Part shown: one piece after another, positions 34,083 through 43,930 of the stretch
Numbering within the stretch: the first letter of the stretch is position 1
Layout of the letters: every line of letters begins with the position of its first letter
Origin: Arion vulgaris
Lineage: Eukaryota > Mollusca > Gastropoda > Stylommatophora > Arionidae
Assembly (NCBI GenBank): GCA_020796225.1
Contig: CM036765.1
Span: 6,668,805 to 6,732,804 of the forward strand
Length of the DNA stretch: 64,000 bases
Direction: 5' to 3'
Translations under genes and position numbers: made by a program
Notes under the pieces: generated by a model
The model's database searches: none
What the model was told of the DNA's origin: nothing
The model's input: the letters and a program-made list of their open reading frames with translations, nothing else

Positions 34083-34469
34083 ACAAATAGCGAGATACGC
34101 CTATAACTATACAACGGTATCCCAATTATAACGTCATATGCTTTCCGCTTTCAAAGTCGACTGGGTTAGGTGCACGGGATTTCGTGAAATTGTTGTATAC
34201 TCACGATATTTCTATGTTACCATAATGTATTTTTAGAACAACGCGTCTGTGTACCGTAGATCTGTTACTATTGTGTACAATCCGGTGAGGTTGATTTTAA
34301 TATAACCTGAAGAAGAAATATTTCAAACTACATCAAATTTTCTTGGAAAAAATATTTCTCTAGCGTCATGGATATTCTAAGGCTGCTTGCAAAAAATCAC
34401 TGAGATCCAACAGGTAGTTTTCGAGAAAATCAATTTCAAACGTGCTCACGAATTAATGGACAGACTATA

Positions 34470-34735
34470 ACTGTAATTTACCTGAAGTCGAAATCGACCT
34501 GATGTGACCGAATCATTTAATTTGTTGTTTCATGATGACGTTACTCACCGAGACTGTAGCCTCCTTTTTTTATGATGTCTTCCTCCTTAAACCGGTCTTT
34601 TCTGGTTACTACCATCACTCAGTGGCAAAAAATACTTTACGAAGGACGCCAATAGTAAAATGTAAAAATCACTAATTTCTGTTAGTTGACTGATTTTAAA
34701 TCGGTCGGTAAAGATGTTCACGAATTGTGGAACGA
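34470..34735. other. unassigned interval
   Basis: Begins with the remnant of the LINE-F tail (aactg), then nothing recognised. Confidence 0.35.
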
Positions 34736-34737
34736 AC

Positions 34738-35180
34738 TATAGTTTTCTTCTATCATTTGATGTCAGCGTCCAGGTTTGGCAATGATAGCATAATGTTGGA
34801 AGAAAGATTATGTTGTACAAAGTTCTCTGTGTGTTCATTGTGACATACTTGCATTTTGAAATTGGTTACATTTATGCTTTGATTTTTTTATTTTGTTTGC
34901 TTCTATGTTGGATTTTGTTAGTAACAGATATACAATCTTTAACTGGTTTTAAGTGAATGTTTGTCGATGGATATATTGGTAGTTATTTCCCTTCTAGCGA
35001 AGTCATTATTTCGGTTTTGTCGATGTTTATTCTCCATTTTGTATTCACTGCATGCTAACTGGAGTATGTTAATGTGTTGTTGAAGCTGTTTCACTGTTCA
35101 TGATATGATTGCCAGATTGTCTACAAAAGACATGATTTAAAAGTTCACAACGGCTATCTCTTTCAATGGTAGCTATTGTA
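34738..35180 (-). mobile_element. LINE-A reverse transcriptase fragment
   Basis: On the minus strand the reading starts with MSFVDNLAI, the catalytic YXDD position of a reverse transcriptase with the second D replaced by N. It passes through a KMENKHRQNR-like and KTEIMTS-like region. It ends with cattatgctatcattgccaa and acctggacgctgacatcaaa, the same sequence as the start of the 57.2-kb LINE-A copy. It carries several stops. Confidence 0.7.
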
Positions 35181-35284
35181 CAGATTTGATAGATATTTGT
35201 TAAGAACAACATCGTTGTTGTACATGTCCTTGTTTTTCTCCAGACCTAATGTGCAACTTTTATTATTTATGTATGTATACAGTA

Positions 35285-35650
35285 TGTATTGTTAGTAACA
35301 ACTGTTATAAGAAGGAGAAGATGGAGATATGTTAGATACACCTTGAGAAGAAATGTCTGGTCAAACACTAGTAACAACTGTTATAAGAAGTAGAAGATGG
35401 AGATATGTTGGGAAAACACCTTGAGAAGAAATGATCAAAGAATATCAAAGCAGGCATTGGAGTGGGATGAAAAGGGTTCAAGAAAGAGAAGACGCCAGAG
35501 GAGACCCTGAAACGAACTTTGCTGAGAGAGGCAAGAAATATCGGTCTTAATTCCATGGAAGAGATTGAGCGAATTGCCCAGGATAGAACGGTATGGAAAA
35601 ATTACTTGCAGGCCCGATGTAACGTATAACAGTAAGAGAGGAATTATTAT
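35285..35650 (+). mobile_element. LINE-D 3' end fragment with internal partial duplication
   Basis: The segment gtaacaactgttataagaag, then gagatatgttgg, then ttgagaagaaatg is present about one and a half times at 35285-35435. The rest of the LINE-D C-terminus follows, through gatagaacggtatggaaaaa to an end near ataacagtaagagagg. Matches 10.4-10.7 kb and, in reverse, 41.0-41.3 kb. Confidence 0.75.
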
Positions 35651-35714
35651 GTATTGAGGAATAAAGTGTCGATGGCTGGACTGTAGATATTGCTGGACCG
35701 TAGATGTGTCCAAC

Positions 35715-36045
35715 ATTTTAAAAAAATTTCTCCTTCGTATTTGAAGCATCATCGCGTTTTCTTTGATTTTGAGTTCTTTCTGGATAAATTTATTTGTTCA
35801 CTTCTCTGTTCATGGTATTCGGTGCACTCTTCTGTAACAGTTATATTCAAATGCACATATATGTTTTTTCACTGTTTCGTTAAATGCCCATGCTTTGCAC
35901 CCATACATTGCTACTGGAAATGTGCATGTTGGTATGAATTCTGAACTTTGTTTTCCCATTGAGCTCAACTCCACATTTATTTTTAGTTGTTTACTTTTTT
36001 GTGAGGCCATGTTGGTTCTTCCTTTAATTTTCTTTATCTATAAAT
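35715..36045 (-). mobile_element. LINE-B-like ORF2 fragment
   Basis: A 66-codon minus-strand frame (36010-35810) reads FIPTCTFPVAMYGCKAWAFN, then KHICAFEYNCYRRVHRIP. This is the YGCESW to FE-x-x-CYRR-x-x-RI-x region of non-LTR ORF2. Downstream codons match 1.3 and 4.1 kb. Confidence 0.75.
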
Positions 36046-36102
36046 ACAAACACAAACACAAACAATGTAGCAGAAACACTACAGATCGTTACTTCTTCTT
36101 CT

Positions 36103-36945
36103 TCACATTTCAACTCCAAAAGAAGCAGAGGTCTTCAACAAATGTCTTCTTCACATTTCAACTCCCAAAGAAGCAGAGGTCTTCAACAAACGTCTTCTTC
36201 ACATTTCAACTCCCAAAGAAGCAGAGGTCTTCAACAAACGTCTTCTTCATATTTCAACTCCCAAAAAAGCAGAGGTCTTCAACAAACGTCTTCCTCACAT
36301 TTCAACTCCCAACGAAGCAGAGGTCTTCAACAAACGTCTTCCTCACATTTCAACTCCCAACGAAGCAGAGGTCTTCAACAAACGTCTTCCTCTCATTTCA
36401 ACTCCCAACGAAGAAGAGGTCTTCAACAAACATCTTCCTCACATTTCAACTCCCGCCCGAGTGGTTACCGGGGCCCAAATTTGGGGTGTAAAGAATAGAA
36501 CCACTGTTACCTGCCAAGCATGTCGTAAGAGGCGACTAAGGAGGTTTGGCTGAAATCGGATGCACATGTCCTAAACGTGTAGAAGTCTATGCGTTTAGGG
36601 TCTACCAAACCAATGTGCAACGTATGCACGTTCTTGGCAAAGATCAAACATATCACAAAGAGTGATTAAAATTGGTCGTAAGAACGAACGCAAAGAAGAA
36701 GAAGACATTTCAACTCCCAACGAAGCAGAAGTCTTCAACAAACGTCTTCCTCTCATTTCAACTCCCAACGAAGAAGAGGTCTTCAACAAACGTCTTCCTC
36801 TCATTTCAACTCCCAACGAAGAAGAGGTCTTCAACAAACGTCTTCCTCACATTTCAACTCCCAACGAAGCAGAAGTCTTCAACAAACGTCTTCCTCTCAT
36901 TTCAACTCCCAACAAAGCAGAGGTCTTCAACAAAACGTCTTCCTC
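36103..36945. repeat. 48-bp tandem array, about 12 units, split by SINE-1
   Basis: The unit contains catttcaactcccaacgaag, then cagaggtcttcaacaaacgt, then cttcctca. Seven-plus units lie left of the SINE-1 (36103-36454) and about five lie right (36705-36945). The single-copy counterpart is at 39563-39625 in the other LINE-E copy. Open frames across the array follow from 48 being a multiple of three. Confidence 0.93.
36455..36704 (+). mobile_element. SINE-1 copy (aacgtg subfamily), inserted in the 48-bp array
   Basis: Starts gcccgagtggttaccggggc, core gtcgtaagaggcgactaagg, subfamily segment cctaaacgtgtagaagtcta, and GAA-run tail. Flanking acatttcaactccc (36441-36454 and 36705-36718) fits a 14-bp TSD, although the repeated target makes this less certain. 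The sister copy of the same subfamily is at 41458. Confidence 0.9.
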
Positions 36946-37230
36946 TCTCTTGCAATATCTTCCAATTTGTCCCAGGTCTTGCCTATACTTTTAATATCAG
37001 TCTCCAGCTCTCTTCTCCTGGTATTTCTAGGCCTTCCCTAATTCTCTTTCCTGCAGGTTCCAAAACAGTGCCTGTCTTGCAATGCTTCCTGTCGGTCTTC
37101 TCAATGTGTGTCCTATCCATCGCCAGCGTCTCCTTCATAGCTCTTTCTCCACTGTTACCTGCTTAGTTCTTTCTCTGAATTCATCGTTGCAATCTTATCA
37201 TACCATCTTAATTCCTTTATTCTACGTAAA

Positions 37231-37861
37231 CAACAGACAATTTACAGACTTGAAAATACACACACAAAATAAATCCATTGACAGACAAGAACATTTACAA
37301 GAGCTTAAGTTTCACATACATTTGTCCAGTGCAAGAAAATTCTACACTAACAACAGAGGAAAACTAAAGTAAATTTAAGCAAACAATGACATATAGTGTA
37401 AAGTAATAAGTTACCTCTGTATTTTCTTAATTTAAGTTTAGCAAACACATTGTTGAAGTAATGAAGAAAATCAAATAAAACTATTGTGAAAAACAATAAA
37501 CAGTGCGATTAACAGAATAGAAATGTGAAATTATTTTGTAAAGTGAAGTTGAAAGAATTAAGTTGTCAGACGAAGAAGCTGAGCATAATCTAGTGGAGAA
37601 AGCAGCCAGAATTTGAGATTTTTACTACATGTTTTAAGAAGACAATTACACAAGTATTTTCAAATGCTAATTGACAATGGCATGTGAACTGACAATTTGC
37701 TGCTGACGCCGGTCAACTTGCACAGAAAAGAGAGTTTTTCAGGACTGCTGTCAATGGATCCAAGTTCCGGAAGGGACAAGCTTTGTGATGATGATGATGA
37801 ACTGACAATGGAGGCAGCCATGATTGATGGAGCTGGTTTTTACATTTAACTTTCAGTTTGA
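37231..37861. other. AT-rich unassigned interval
   Basis: A (GAT)n run near 37787-37801 resembles LINE/SINE tails in the window. Otherwise nothing recognised. Confidence 0.35.
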
Positions 37862-38250
37862 AATATCTTCATTGCACTCTAGACATGTCCATAGGTGCTC
37901 CGATTACCTTCACAATATCTCCAACAGCGTCCATCGACTCACCGTGCTAGATCCCCGTTGATTGATGAGTAAACCATCGACTCACCGTGCTAGATCCCCG
38001 TTGATTGATGAGTAAACTCATATACCTTTTGTGCTTTTCTTGTCTGGCTTCTCCAATCTTTAGACAAAGTCCTTACAATATAGAAGATGATTGGTTTTAT
38101 ATTTGTGGTCACACTCTATAAGGGCGTTCAGAATGTCAGTCTTATCCATTGTCTGACACCCTTATGAAGTCACAGAGCCAGCCAGCCTGTTTGCTTTATT
38201 CCTACCATCGACACCCATGTTCCTCGGAGCGAATATGAGCGTAATTTTGC
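37862..38250 (-). mobile_element. LINE-G 3' end fragment with a 43-bp duplication
   Basis: Runs from the 3' end (tgcactctagacatgtccat) to a RNase H remnant near 38165-38235 on the minus strand. It parallels 38385-38740 in order. The phrase catcgactcaccgtgctaga, then tccccgttgattgatgagta, occurs twice in tandem at about 37934-38019. Confidence 0.7.
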
Positions 38251-38384
38251 AAATTGTTGACGCTTGTATGTAGTTTACTTTAAGAACACAAATGACACTG
38301 CTGTGTCTCTGACGTGTCCTACTGGACGAATACGTTCCAGCTACAAAGCAAAAACGTCAGTTATCAGTTATCAGTTATATGAGG

Positions 38385-39085
38385 ACTATCATCATAGCAC
38401 TCCGGACATGTCCATATGTGCTCCGATCTCCGCCTCAGCAAATCCAGCAGCGTCCAGCGACCCAACACCCAGTTCGATGTTGATTAATCAATCTCTTTGC
38501 ATATTTAGTATGTCGTTCTTTTCGGGCTGCACCAATATTAACACCCATCTCTTTCAATCTGGTCAGCGAGTGGGATTCACAGCCTTGAAACTCATCTGTT
38601 CGGAAAGACTCTCTCAATGCGTGAAGAATATCACTTCGATCCATTGCAGCTCCCTCTGATATTGTAGCTAAGCCAGCCAATCTATCAGCTCGTTCATTAC
38701 CCCTAACTCCTGCGTGCCCAGGGACAAAAATAAAGGTGATTTCTCTGATCATTGTCTGTACCAGTACCTCCACCCAGTTGCGTCTCACCATACCTGATTC
38801 GACTTTACGAATCATGCTCATGGAGTCACTGAGTATGAAAACACGAGAGTAATTGTGAGATGCCAACCAGTTCACCGCCTCCGTAACCACCCGAACCTCC
38901 ATTGTCAAGCTACTTGTGGTTGTTGCGTAGGCCCCACTGGCCTCTCTTATTATTTTTCCTCCTGAGCATGCTGAAAAAGCCCACGCACAACGTTGTTGGC
39001 GAATGACTGAACCATTGGTGTAAATAACCACATCTGTATCATTGATGATGTCATTCAAAAGAGCCTCCACCTCCACGTTTAGCAG
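38385..39085 (-). pseudogene. LINE-G RNase H domain, 213-codon open frame
   Basis: The frame from 39076 to 38435 has the RNase H layout: first acidic motif VVIYTNGSV near residue 20, where most families have TDGS; the glutamate in TMEVRVVTEAVNWL near residues 59-72; ILSDSMSMI near 82; and PGHAGVRGNERADRLAGLA near 119. The first catalytic aspartate is asparagine, so the enzyme should be inactive. The 3' end carries the CPECYDD-type terminus in another frame. It is the longest non-satellite frame in the window, and there is no reverse transcriptase with it. Confidence 0.85.
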
Positions 39086-39189
39086 TGATAGATTATTTTG
39101 TTCGCAGTTTTTCTTAATAAAAAAACGTCAGCCTTCCTTATGGCAGCACAGCGCACGAATAAGCTGCAGGCAAGATGGTGTTTCTTTTA

Positions 39190-39562
39190 TAGATTCATCG
39201 TCAACGATACATGCCCTAGAGGTTCAATAAGCTGACAGCATGGTACAGAATCTATAAGTCTGTCTGGTTGGGGTGTGTAAGCATAGAGAGTGTTTTCAAA
39301 ATCTGGGTATGGAGGTAGGTACTTATGGTTTAGGTCACTGAGTGCAGGGCACTGGAAGAGATGGTGTGCGACAGTTTTTTCTAAATAATCACACAGTTGA
39401 CATTGTGGTGAATTTTGGCTGAATGCGATGTAGGTGAGCATTCAGGGGCACATGTTGTGTCATAAGGCGGAAAATAATGACTTGTTCTTGTCGTGTGAGC
39501 TGATTTATGGCATCAATTGGATTTAGAGTGGTCACGTGTTTTATGTAGTGGCTAAAGAAGAC
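39190..39562 (-). mobile_element. fragment of another LINE C-terminus (TRQEQ / CQLC finger)
   Basis: Two minus frames joined by a frameshift near 39410 read AINQLTRQEQVIIFRLMTQH and [20 protein letters not shown], a CxxC-x(n)-H-x(4)-C finger typical of the end of RNase H-bearing LINE ORFs. It sits upstream of the LINE-G RNase H on the same strand, the reverse of the expected domain order. I read it as a separate insertion. Confidence 0.6.
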
Positions 39563-39945
39563 AGTTTTCTTCACCTTTCAACTCCCAACGGAGCACATGT
39601 CTTCAACAAACTTCTTCCAGCTCTTCCTCTCTTTTGCCATCCCATCCAATTCTTTTCATGTTTTACTTATCCTTTTAATATCATCCTCCAGTTCTCTTCT
39701 CCAGGTTTGTCTAGGCATTATCCTACTCCTCTTTCCCTGCGGATTCCAAAACAGTGCCTGTCTTTCGGTCAGTCTTCTCAATGTACTTGTATGTCCTATC
39801 CATCGTCAGCGTCTCTTCCTGAGCTCTTTCTCTACTGGTATCTGCTTAGTTCTTTCTCTGAATTCCTCTTTCGTAATCTTATCATACCATCTCAGTCACT
39901 CTATTCTATGTAAACATCCATTTCCTAAGGTCTGCAGTTAAAGAA
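39563..39945 (-). mobile_element. LINE-E 3' end fragment, single-copy form of the 48-bp unit
   Basis: On the minus strand it reads an ORF2 C-terminus around WNPQGK and ending KKFVEDMCSVGS. The last 48 bp (cacctttcaactcccaacgg, agcacatgtcttcaacaaac) appear only once. It is the unexpanded sister of the array at 36.1-36.9 kb. Confidence 0.8.
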
Positions 39946-40164
39946 GACATTGTCAAAGAACAAATTTATCAATAATTGTATTTTCAATAGGTTAAATTCA
40001 TCTCAAATAGAAAATCTGAAGTTGTCTTTAAGAGAAACATGATGTGGCTATGGAGAAAACTTGGAAATTGACTGATCGTTCAAACCAGGACTGAAATTGA
40101 GTACTTGTGAAGAATAAGGAGAGAACCCAATACCTCAACATCAAAGAGAATGTATATTCTTGTG

Positions 40165-40480
40165 AATGCCATCATCAAAAAGCGTGTCCTGAGCAGAACT
40201 TTGCCAATTTAAGTCCTTCGGAATTTCTCTCTCATAAGCCAGATGTCTCGCCTCTGCAGCCGTCATGTTCAAGCCATGAGTTACATCATGGAATCCATCT
40301 TCTCCGTGGTCTTCCTTTTCTTCTTTGCCGAAATGCCTCCTTCCATGATGGTCTTCACAATCACTTTGTGTTTTTTATATGTCCAAAATATCTCAATTTT
40401 CTCATTCTTTTTTGAAGCATCAGTTGTCTTTGAATGCATCAGCGATTATTGGACATGGACGCAAAATTTCTGAGCTTTTT
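40165..40480 (-). mobile_element. LINE-B 3' end fragment
   Basis: In reverse, aagcgtgtcctgagcagaac, then tttctctctcataagccaga, then the segment gaatccatcttctccgtgg, matching 1130-1440 and, further upstream, 3956-4100. Broken frames. Confidence 0.75.
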
Positions 40481-40559
40481 ATTTGTGCTGTACATGGTAA
40501 CCTTGTTCTTACAGTTCTGAAGTGCTGGATAAATGTCTACTGACACTTCTTACGAATTG

Positions 40560-41005
40560 TTGAAACTCTTACACCTCCCAGTAGCTTTCAGACCATCACC
40601 TGAGACCTAGAAAGGTCGAGAATGCCCCTAAACCGGGGCGACCTCACCCAGTCAGCGCAAAGTAAGCTAATGCTCTTTGGCGTAGATCCAAGCCCAAATT
40701 TACGGCACTAAAAGATCATTAAAGAGTGTCTATCATCTCACCAAAGACAGGAAAGCCGATAGAGAAGTCATCCGTTCTGCCTTCACTTACTAACTCTGTT
40801 CGAGAAAGTGGCAACGATCACACTTGAAGGAACTAAACTTCAAATACCTCTAAAGTCGACGAAGCTGTCCATATGGTTGAGGGATGCCTGTAAAAGGGTA
40901 ATATAGGCCCACGCTAAAATCAGTCAGAAGTGCAATACCAGGCGTCATGACATTCAGCCTGAATTAACAGCAGGCGTACGAGAGAAAAAGAAGAAGACCA
41001 TCACT
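40560..41005 (+). mobile_element. unclassified retroelement-like fragment with GAA tail
   Basis: Ends in an AAAAAGAAGAAG tail at about 40990-41002. An internal segment (aaacttcaaatacctctaaa, gtcgacgaagctg) recurs near 42370-42410, and another (aagcccaaatttacggca) recurs near 50177. No coding motif is readable. Confidence 0.4.
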
Positions 41006-41024
41006 TTACATTATATATATTCCT

Positions 41025-41820
41025 CTATTACCGTTATCAGTTACATAGGGCCTGCAAGTCATTTCTCCATACCGCTCTGTCCTGGGCAACTCACTCAATC
41101 TCATCCAGTGAATTGAGTCCGATAAGTATTGATTTTTTCTGCAAGGTTTGTTTCAGGTTTCCTTTGGGTGTCTTCTCATTCTTGAACCCTCTGCATTCCA
41201 CTTCAATGCCTGCTTTAGTATTCTTTGATCATTTCTTCTCAATGCGTGCCCAACATTTCTCCATCTTCTCCTTCTTATAACAGTTGGTACTAGTGGTTGA
41301 CCAGAAATTTCTGATTTCATCACCTCTTCTGAATTCCTCATAAATTTATGTTCCTTATTTTTCGCAGACATCTATTTTCAAATGCATTCAACTTGCTTTC
41401 TATATCTTTAGTCTTTTTCCAACTCTCGTTGGCATATGTTAGGATTGATACAACATTCGCCCGAGTGGTTACCGGGGCTCAAATTAGGGGTGTAAGGAAT
41501 ACAACCACTGCTACCTGCCACGCATGTCGTAAGAGGCGACTAAGGAGGTTTGGCTGAATCGGATGCACATGTCCTAAACGTGTAGAAGTCTATACGTTTA
41601 GGGGCCTACAAACCAATGTGCAACGTATACACGTTTTTGGAAAAGATCAAACATATCACAAAGAGTGATTAAAATTGGTCGTAAAGAACGAACGCAAAGA
41701 AGAAGAAGAAGAAGATACAACATTGAATTTATAAATTCGTTATTTAGTTTTAAAACTATCTCATTTGCAGCTCCATATTTTATTTCGGCTTGCAAAAACT
41801 GATGTTGCTTCAACAATTCG
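41025..41820 (-). mobile_element. LINE-D ORF2 fragment split by SINE-1
   Basis: On the minus strand, 41820-41725 and 41457-41025 together read the LINE-D order: a short upstream piece, then a 72-codon frame with TVIRRRRWRNVGHALRRNDQ and ILKQALKWNAEGSRMRR, then the terminal gatagagcggtatgg-like sequence. The gap is filled exactly by a SINE-1 with a TSD. Confidence 0.8.
41458..41713 (+). mobile_element. SINE-1 copy (aacgtg subfamily) with 11-bp TSD
   Basis: A 256-bp SINE ending in a GAA run, flanked by the perfect duplication gatacaacatt at 41447-41457 and 41714-41724. Nearly identical to the copy at 36455-36704, which suggests this subfamily moved most recently. Confidence 0.93.
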
Positions 41821-41824
41821 TATC

Positions 41825-42349
41825 ATCATTTCTTTTTTAACAACATTACAGAATGTGTAAACCAAATTGCTTTAAAAAAAATTGTTGGTAAACAAGTAGT
41901 ATCTCATCTGAGGCATACGTTTTCCATACATTAACACATTAACAATCAAATACAGCAGTTTGTGCAATTTAGTCGCTTCTGTCTGGCCATGTGCCGCAAA
42001 CCCCGCCATGATTTGTTTCGTTGTAAATTAGCTGTAAGTTTACGTTAAAGCATTCGGATTGTTACCGGTTCTTAATTTATTCTGCGAACTTGTGTACCAT
42101 TATTTACTCTATAGAATGACATTTCTTTCATTAAATTTGGTTAAAATGTAAGAATATAACAGCCTATTTTGTACAAACACCTGCAGAACAAAAAAAGCAA
42201 GATAGCTAAAAAAAAGAATTTCGGCCACAGTGTGTGCCGATATCGAAGATGAAAGCACGGTAGAAATGCCGTATAAATTCTTTGTTTCTAGGTCAGTTTG
42301 CATCAAATATATTCAGTGTGTACATGGTACGCTGTTGAACTACATAAAA
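41825..42349. other. unassigned interval
   Basis: No element or frame of interest recognised. Confidence 0.35.
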
Positions 42350-42469
42350 TCCTGATCATTCCCTTAAGGATCTAAATTACAAGTACCTCTGAAGTCGGAG
42401 TAAAGCACGTTTGAATGGCTAGGAACAATAAGAAAAGTAAGCTCGCCTGTGTATTGTCATGGCCTGTAG

Positions 42470-42718
42470 GGGAAGCAAAGAATAGTACCACTGTCACCTA
42501 TAAAACATGTCGCAAAACAGGCATCTGATGTAGAACCTAGGAAAGTTACCTTAGTAAATAAAATCAGTACAGAAATCGGATGTGCTGGTCTACTTGTAAT
42601 TACATAATTGAAACAACGTAAATCGCTCTTAGGCTCAGATTATTTACAAACCCCAAAGAGTGGTTTAACAAGTGGTCGATATGGAGCGTTCGAAGAAGGA
42701 GAGAAGTAAGCCTTCTAC
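42470..42718 (+). mobile_element. SINE-1 copy
   Basis: From gaagcaaagaatagtaccac to atatggagcgttcgaagaag. The core is diverged (gtcgcaaaacaggcatctga). Complete 3' end, 5' end slightly truncated. Confidence 0.8.
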
Positions 42719-42804
42719 GCACAAAATAAGTCACAAGTGACAGATTATCCGCGATGACTACGTTTGTAATTCCTAGCGAATGTACAATACTAACAAACCA
42801 TTCA

Positions 42805-42955
42805 AAGTAACATCGTATTTCTCAATGCTTTTCTTATTGTTCAGTAACATCGTATTTCTCAATGCTTTTCTTATTGTTCAGTAACATCGTATTTCTCAAT
42901 GCTTTTCTTATTGTTCAGTAACATCGTATTTCTCAATGCTTTTCTTATTGTTTTT
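42805..42955. repeat. 37-bp tandem repeat, 4 copies
   Basis: The unit agtaacatcgtatttctcaa plus tgcttttcttattgttc is repeated four times almost perfectly. It ends at the insertion point of the following SINE-3. Confidence 0.95.
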
Positions 42956-42967
42956 ATATGCTGTGGT

Positions 42968-43174
42968 TGACTGCCCAGCGTGTTCGTAGCACATCAGGTG
43001 ACAAGTCTCCTGTGAGTGCGGTTCAATTCCGTGGGCTGGCAGAAATGTCACATGTTCTCCAGATTTACGATGTTCGTGGCATCGAGCCGAAGGGTTATGA
43101 TGTCCATGGCACGGAGCCGAAGAGCTGAAAAACTCTAGTGCTTCTGGATAATAAAAAACAATAACCAAAAAACA
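42968..43174 (+). mobile_element. SINE-3 copy with 13-bp TSD (one mismatch)
   Basis: About 207 bp, with head gactgcccagcgtgttcgta, B-box-like GGTTCAATTCC, and an A-rich end. Flanked by tatatgctgtggt (42955-42967) and tatatgcagtggt (43175-43187), 12 of 13 identical. Confidence 0.88.
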
Positions 43175-43189
43175 TATATGCAGTGGTCA

Positions 43190-43690
43190 GGCGGACAGGC
43201 ATCATGTGATGCCCTACTGGCAGCTAATGCAACCAAGCTGATACCAGACGTCGTGCTTGCACTCCTCTTGATTCTGTCAGCGAGGTCGAGAGAGGGTAGT
43301 TGACGTTTGGGCAACTCAGCTACCACATCAAAATCTCCCAGGCATGCGTCACGGAGAGGTCACTTAGTGGTCGACATTGTTGAACGGCTGGGAGCGGCTG
43401 GCCACAGACAGGCAAGCATGGTGAGCGACAGTTAGGGTCGGCTAAAAAAAACACCCAAGAAACGACATCACATGTCGAGGCAAAAGAGAGCGCAGAGGGC
43501 AGTGAGATCATCCTATGTATCAGCTTCAATCTCTAATTTTACCTGCAGTAACTGTGGCAAGGAGTGTCACTCCAGAATAGGCCATTACAGGCACAAGAAA
43601 CGTTGTGATTCAGCGCAGAACAAACTGCGTGACGCAAAACCTATTTGTCTCCTGAGACAAAGAGGCCAATGCTGATGATGATGATGCAGT
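43190..43690 (+). pseudogene. LINE ORF2 C-terminal fragment with C2HC zinc finger
   Basis: The open part (43472-43675, 67 codons) reads basic residues (RQKRAQRAVRSS), then FTCSNCGKECHSRIGHYRHK and KRC: a C-x2-C-x12-H-x3-C finger. Such a finger (CSNCGKECxSRIGLYSHxRRC type) terminates several animal non-LTR ORF2 proteins, so this is more likely a retrotransposon tail than a host zinc-finger gene. A GAT run follows the stop, as in other tails. Confidence 0.65.
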
Positions 43691-43814
43691 GCTCATCATC
43701 CCCACGATAGACGAGCATCATGTGGTAGGAACGACAAAAGGCAAAAATGTGAGAGACGATGGCTCAGTACAATATGTTGTAAAATATACATTTAACTCCC
43801 AGTATACATACACT

Positions 43815-43930
43815 GATGAGCGTCTGACTGTATGGATTAAAGTGTGGGCTCCCATCTAGGAGACCAGGGTTCGATACCCGATAGGATAAAGGAGATGTTT
43901 TCTATCACAAGCATAAAGAAACAATCCTAA
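43815..43930 (+). mobile_element. SINE-5 head (tRNA-like)
   Basis: Contains gattaaagtgtgggctccca, then tctaggagaccagggttcga with B-box-like GGTTCGATACC at 43868-43878. Its downstream body appears to be where the 61-bp array begins. Only one copy is seen, so the element boundaries are uncertain. Confidence 0.5.

Larger units (their letters stand above)
31656..34467 (-). mobile_element. Tc1/mariner-like DNA transposon, 106-bp inverted ends, TA TSD
   Basis: The left end (31656-31761) and right end (34361-34467) are inverted repeats of about 106 bp, starting tagtctgtccattaattcgt, with only a few mismatches. Both are flanked by TA (31654-31655 and 34468-34469). The element is 2812 bp, including a 616-bp LINE insertion and one copy of its 10-bp TSD, so the original was about 2.19 kb. 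It carries a transposase remnant on the minus strand. The TA target and catalytic motifs place it in the IS630-Tc1-mariner group. Confidence 0.93.
36093..37230 (-). mobile_element. LINE-E 3' end with internal 48-bp array and SINE-1 insertion
   Basis: The minus-strand order is: 37230-36945, an ORF2 C-terminus related to the 39.56-39.94 kb copy; then the tandem array; then a GAA-run 3' end at about 36093. The array repeats the last codons of the ORF and the start of the 3' region. A SINE-1 lies in the middle at 36455-36704. Confidence 0.85.

Noticed and set aside
36103..36994. Serine-rich plus-strand frames of 110-198 codons
   Set aside because: They are shadows of the 48-bp array. The element reads on the minus strand.
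43472..43675. Small host zinc-finger gene
   Set aside because: A single C2HC finger after a basic stretch, followed by a GAT run, fits the C-terminus of a LINE ORF2 better. There is no upstream start context or exon structure.
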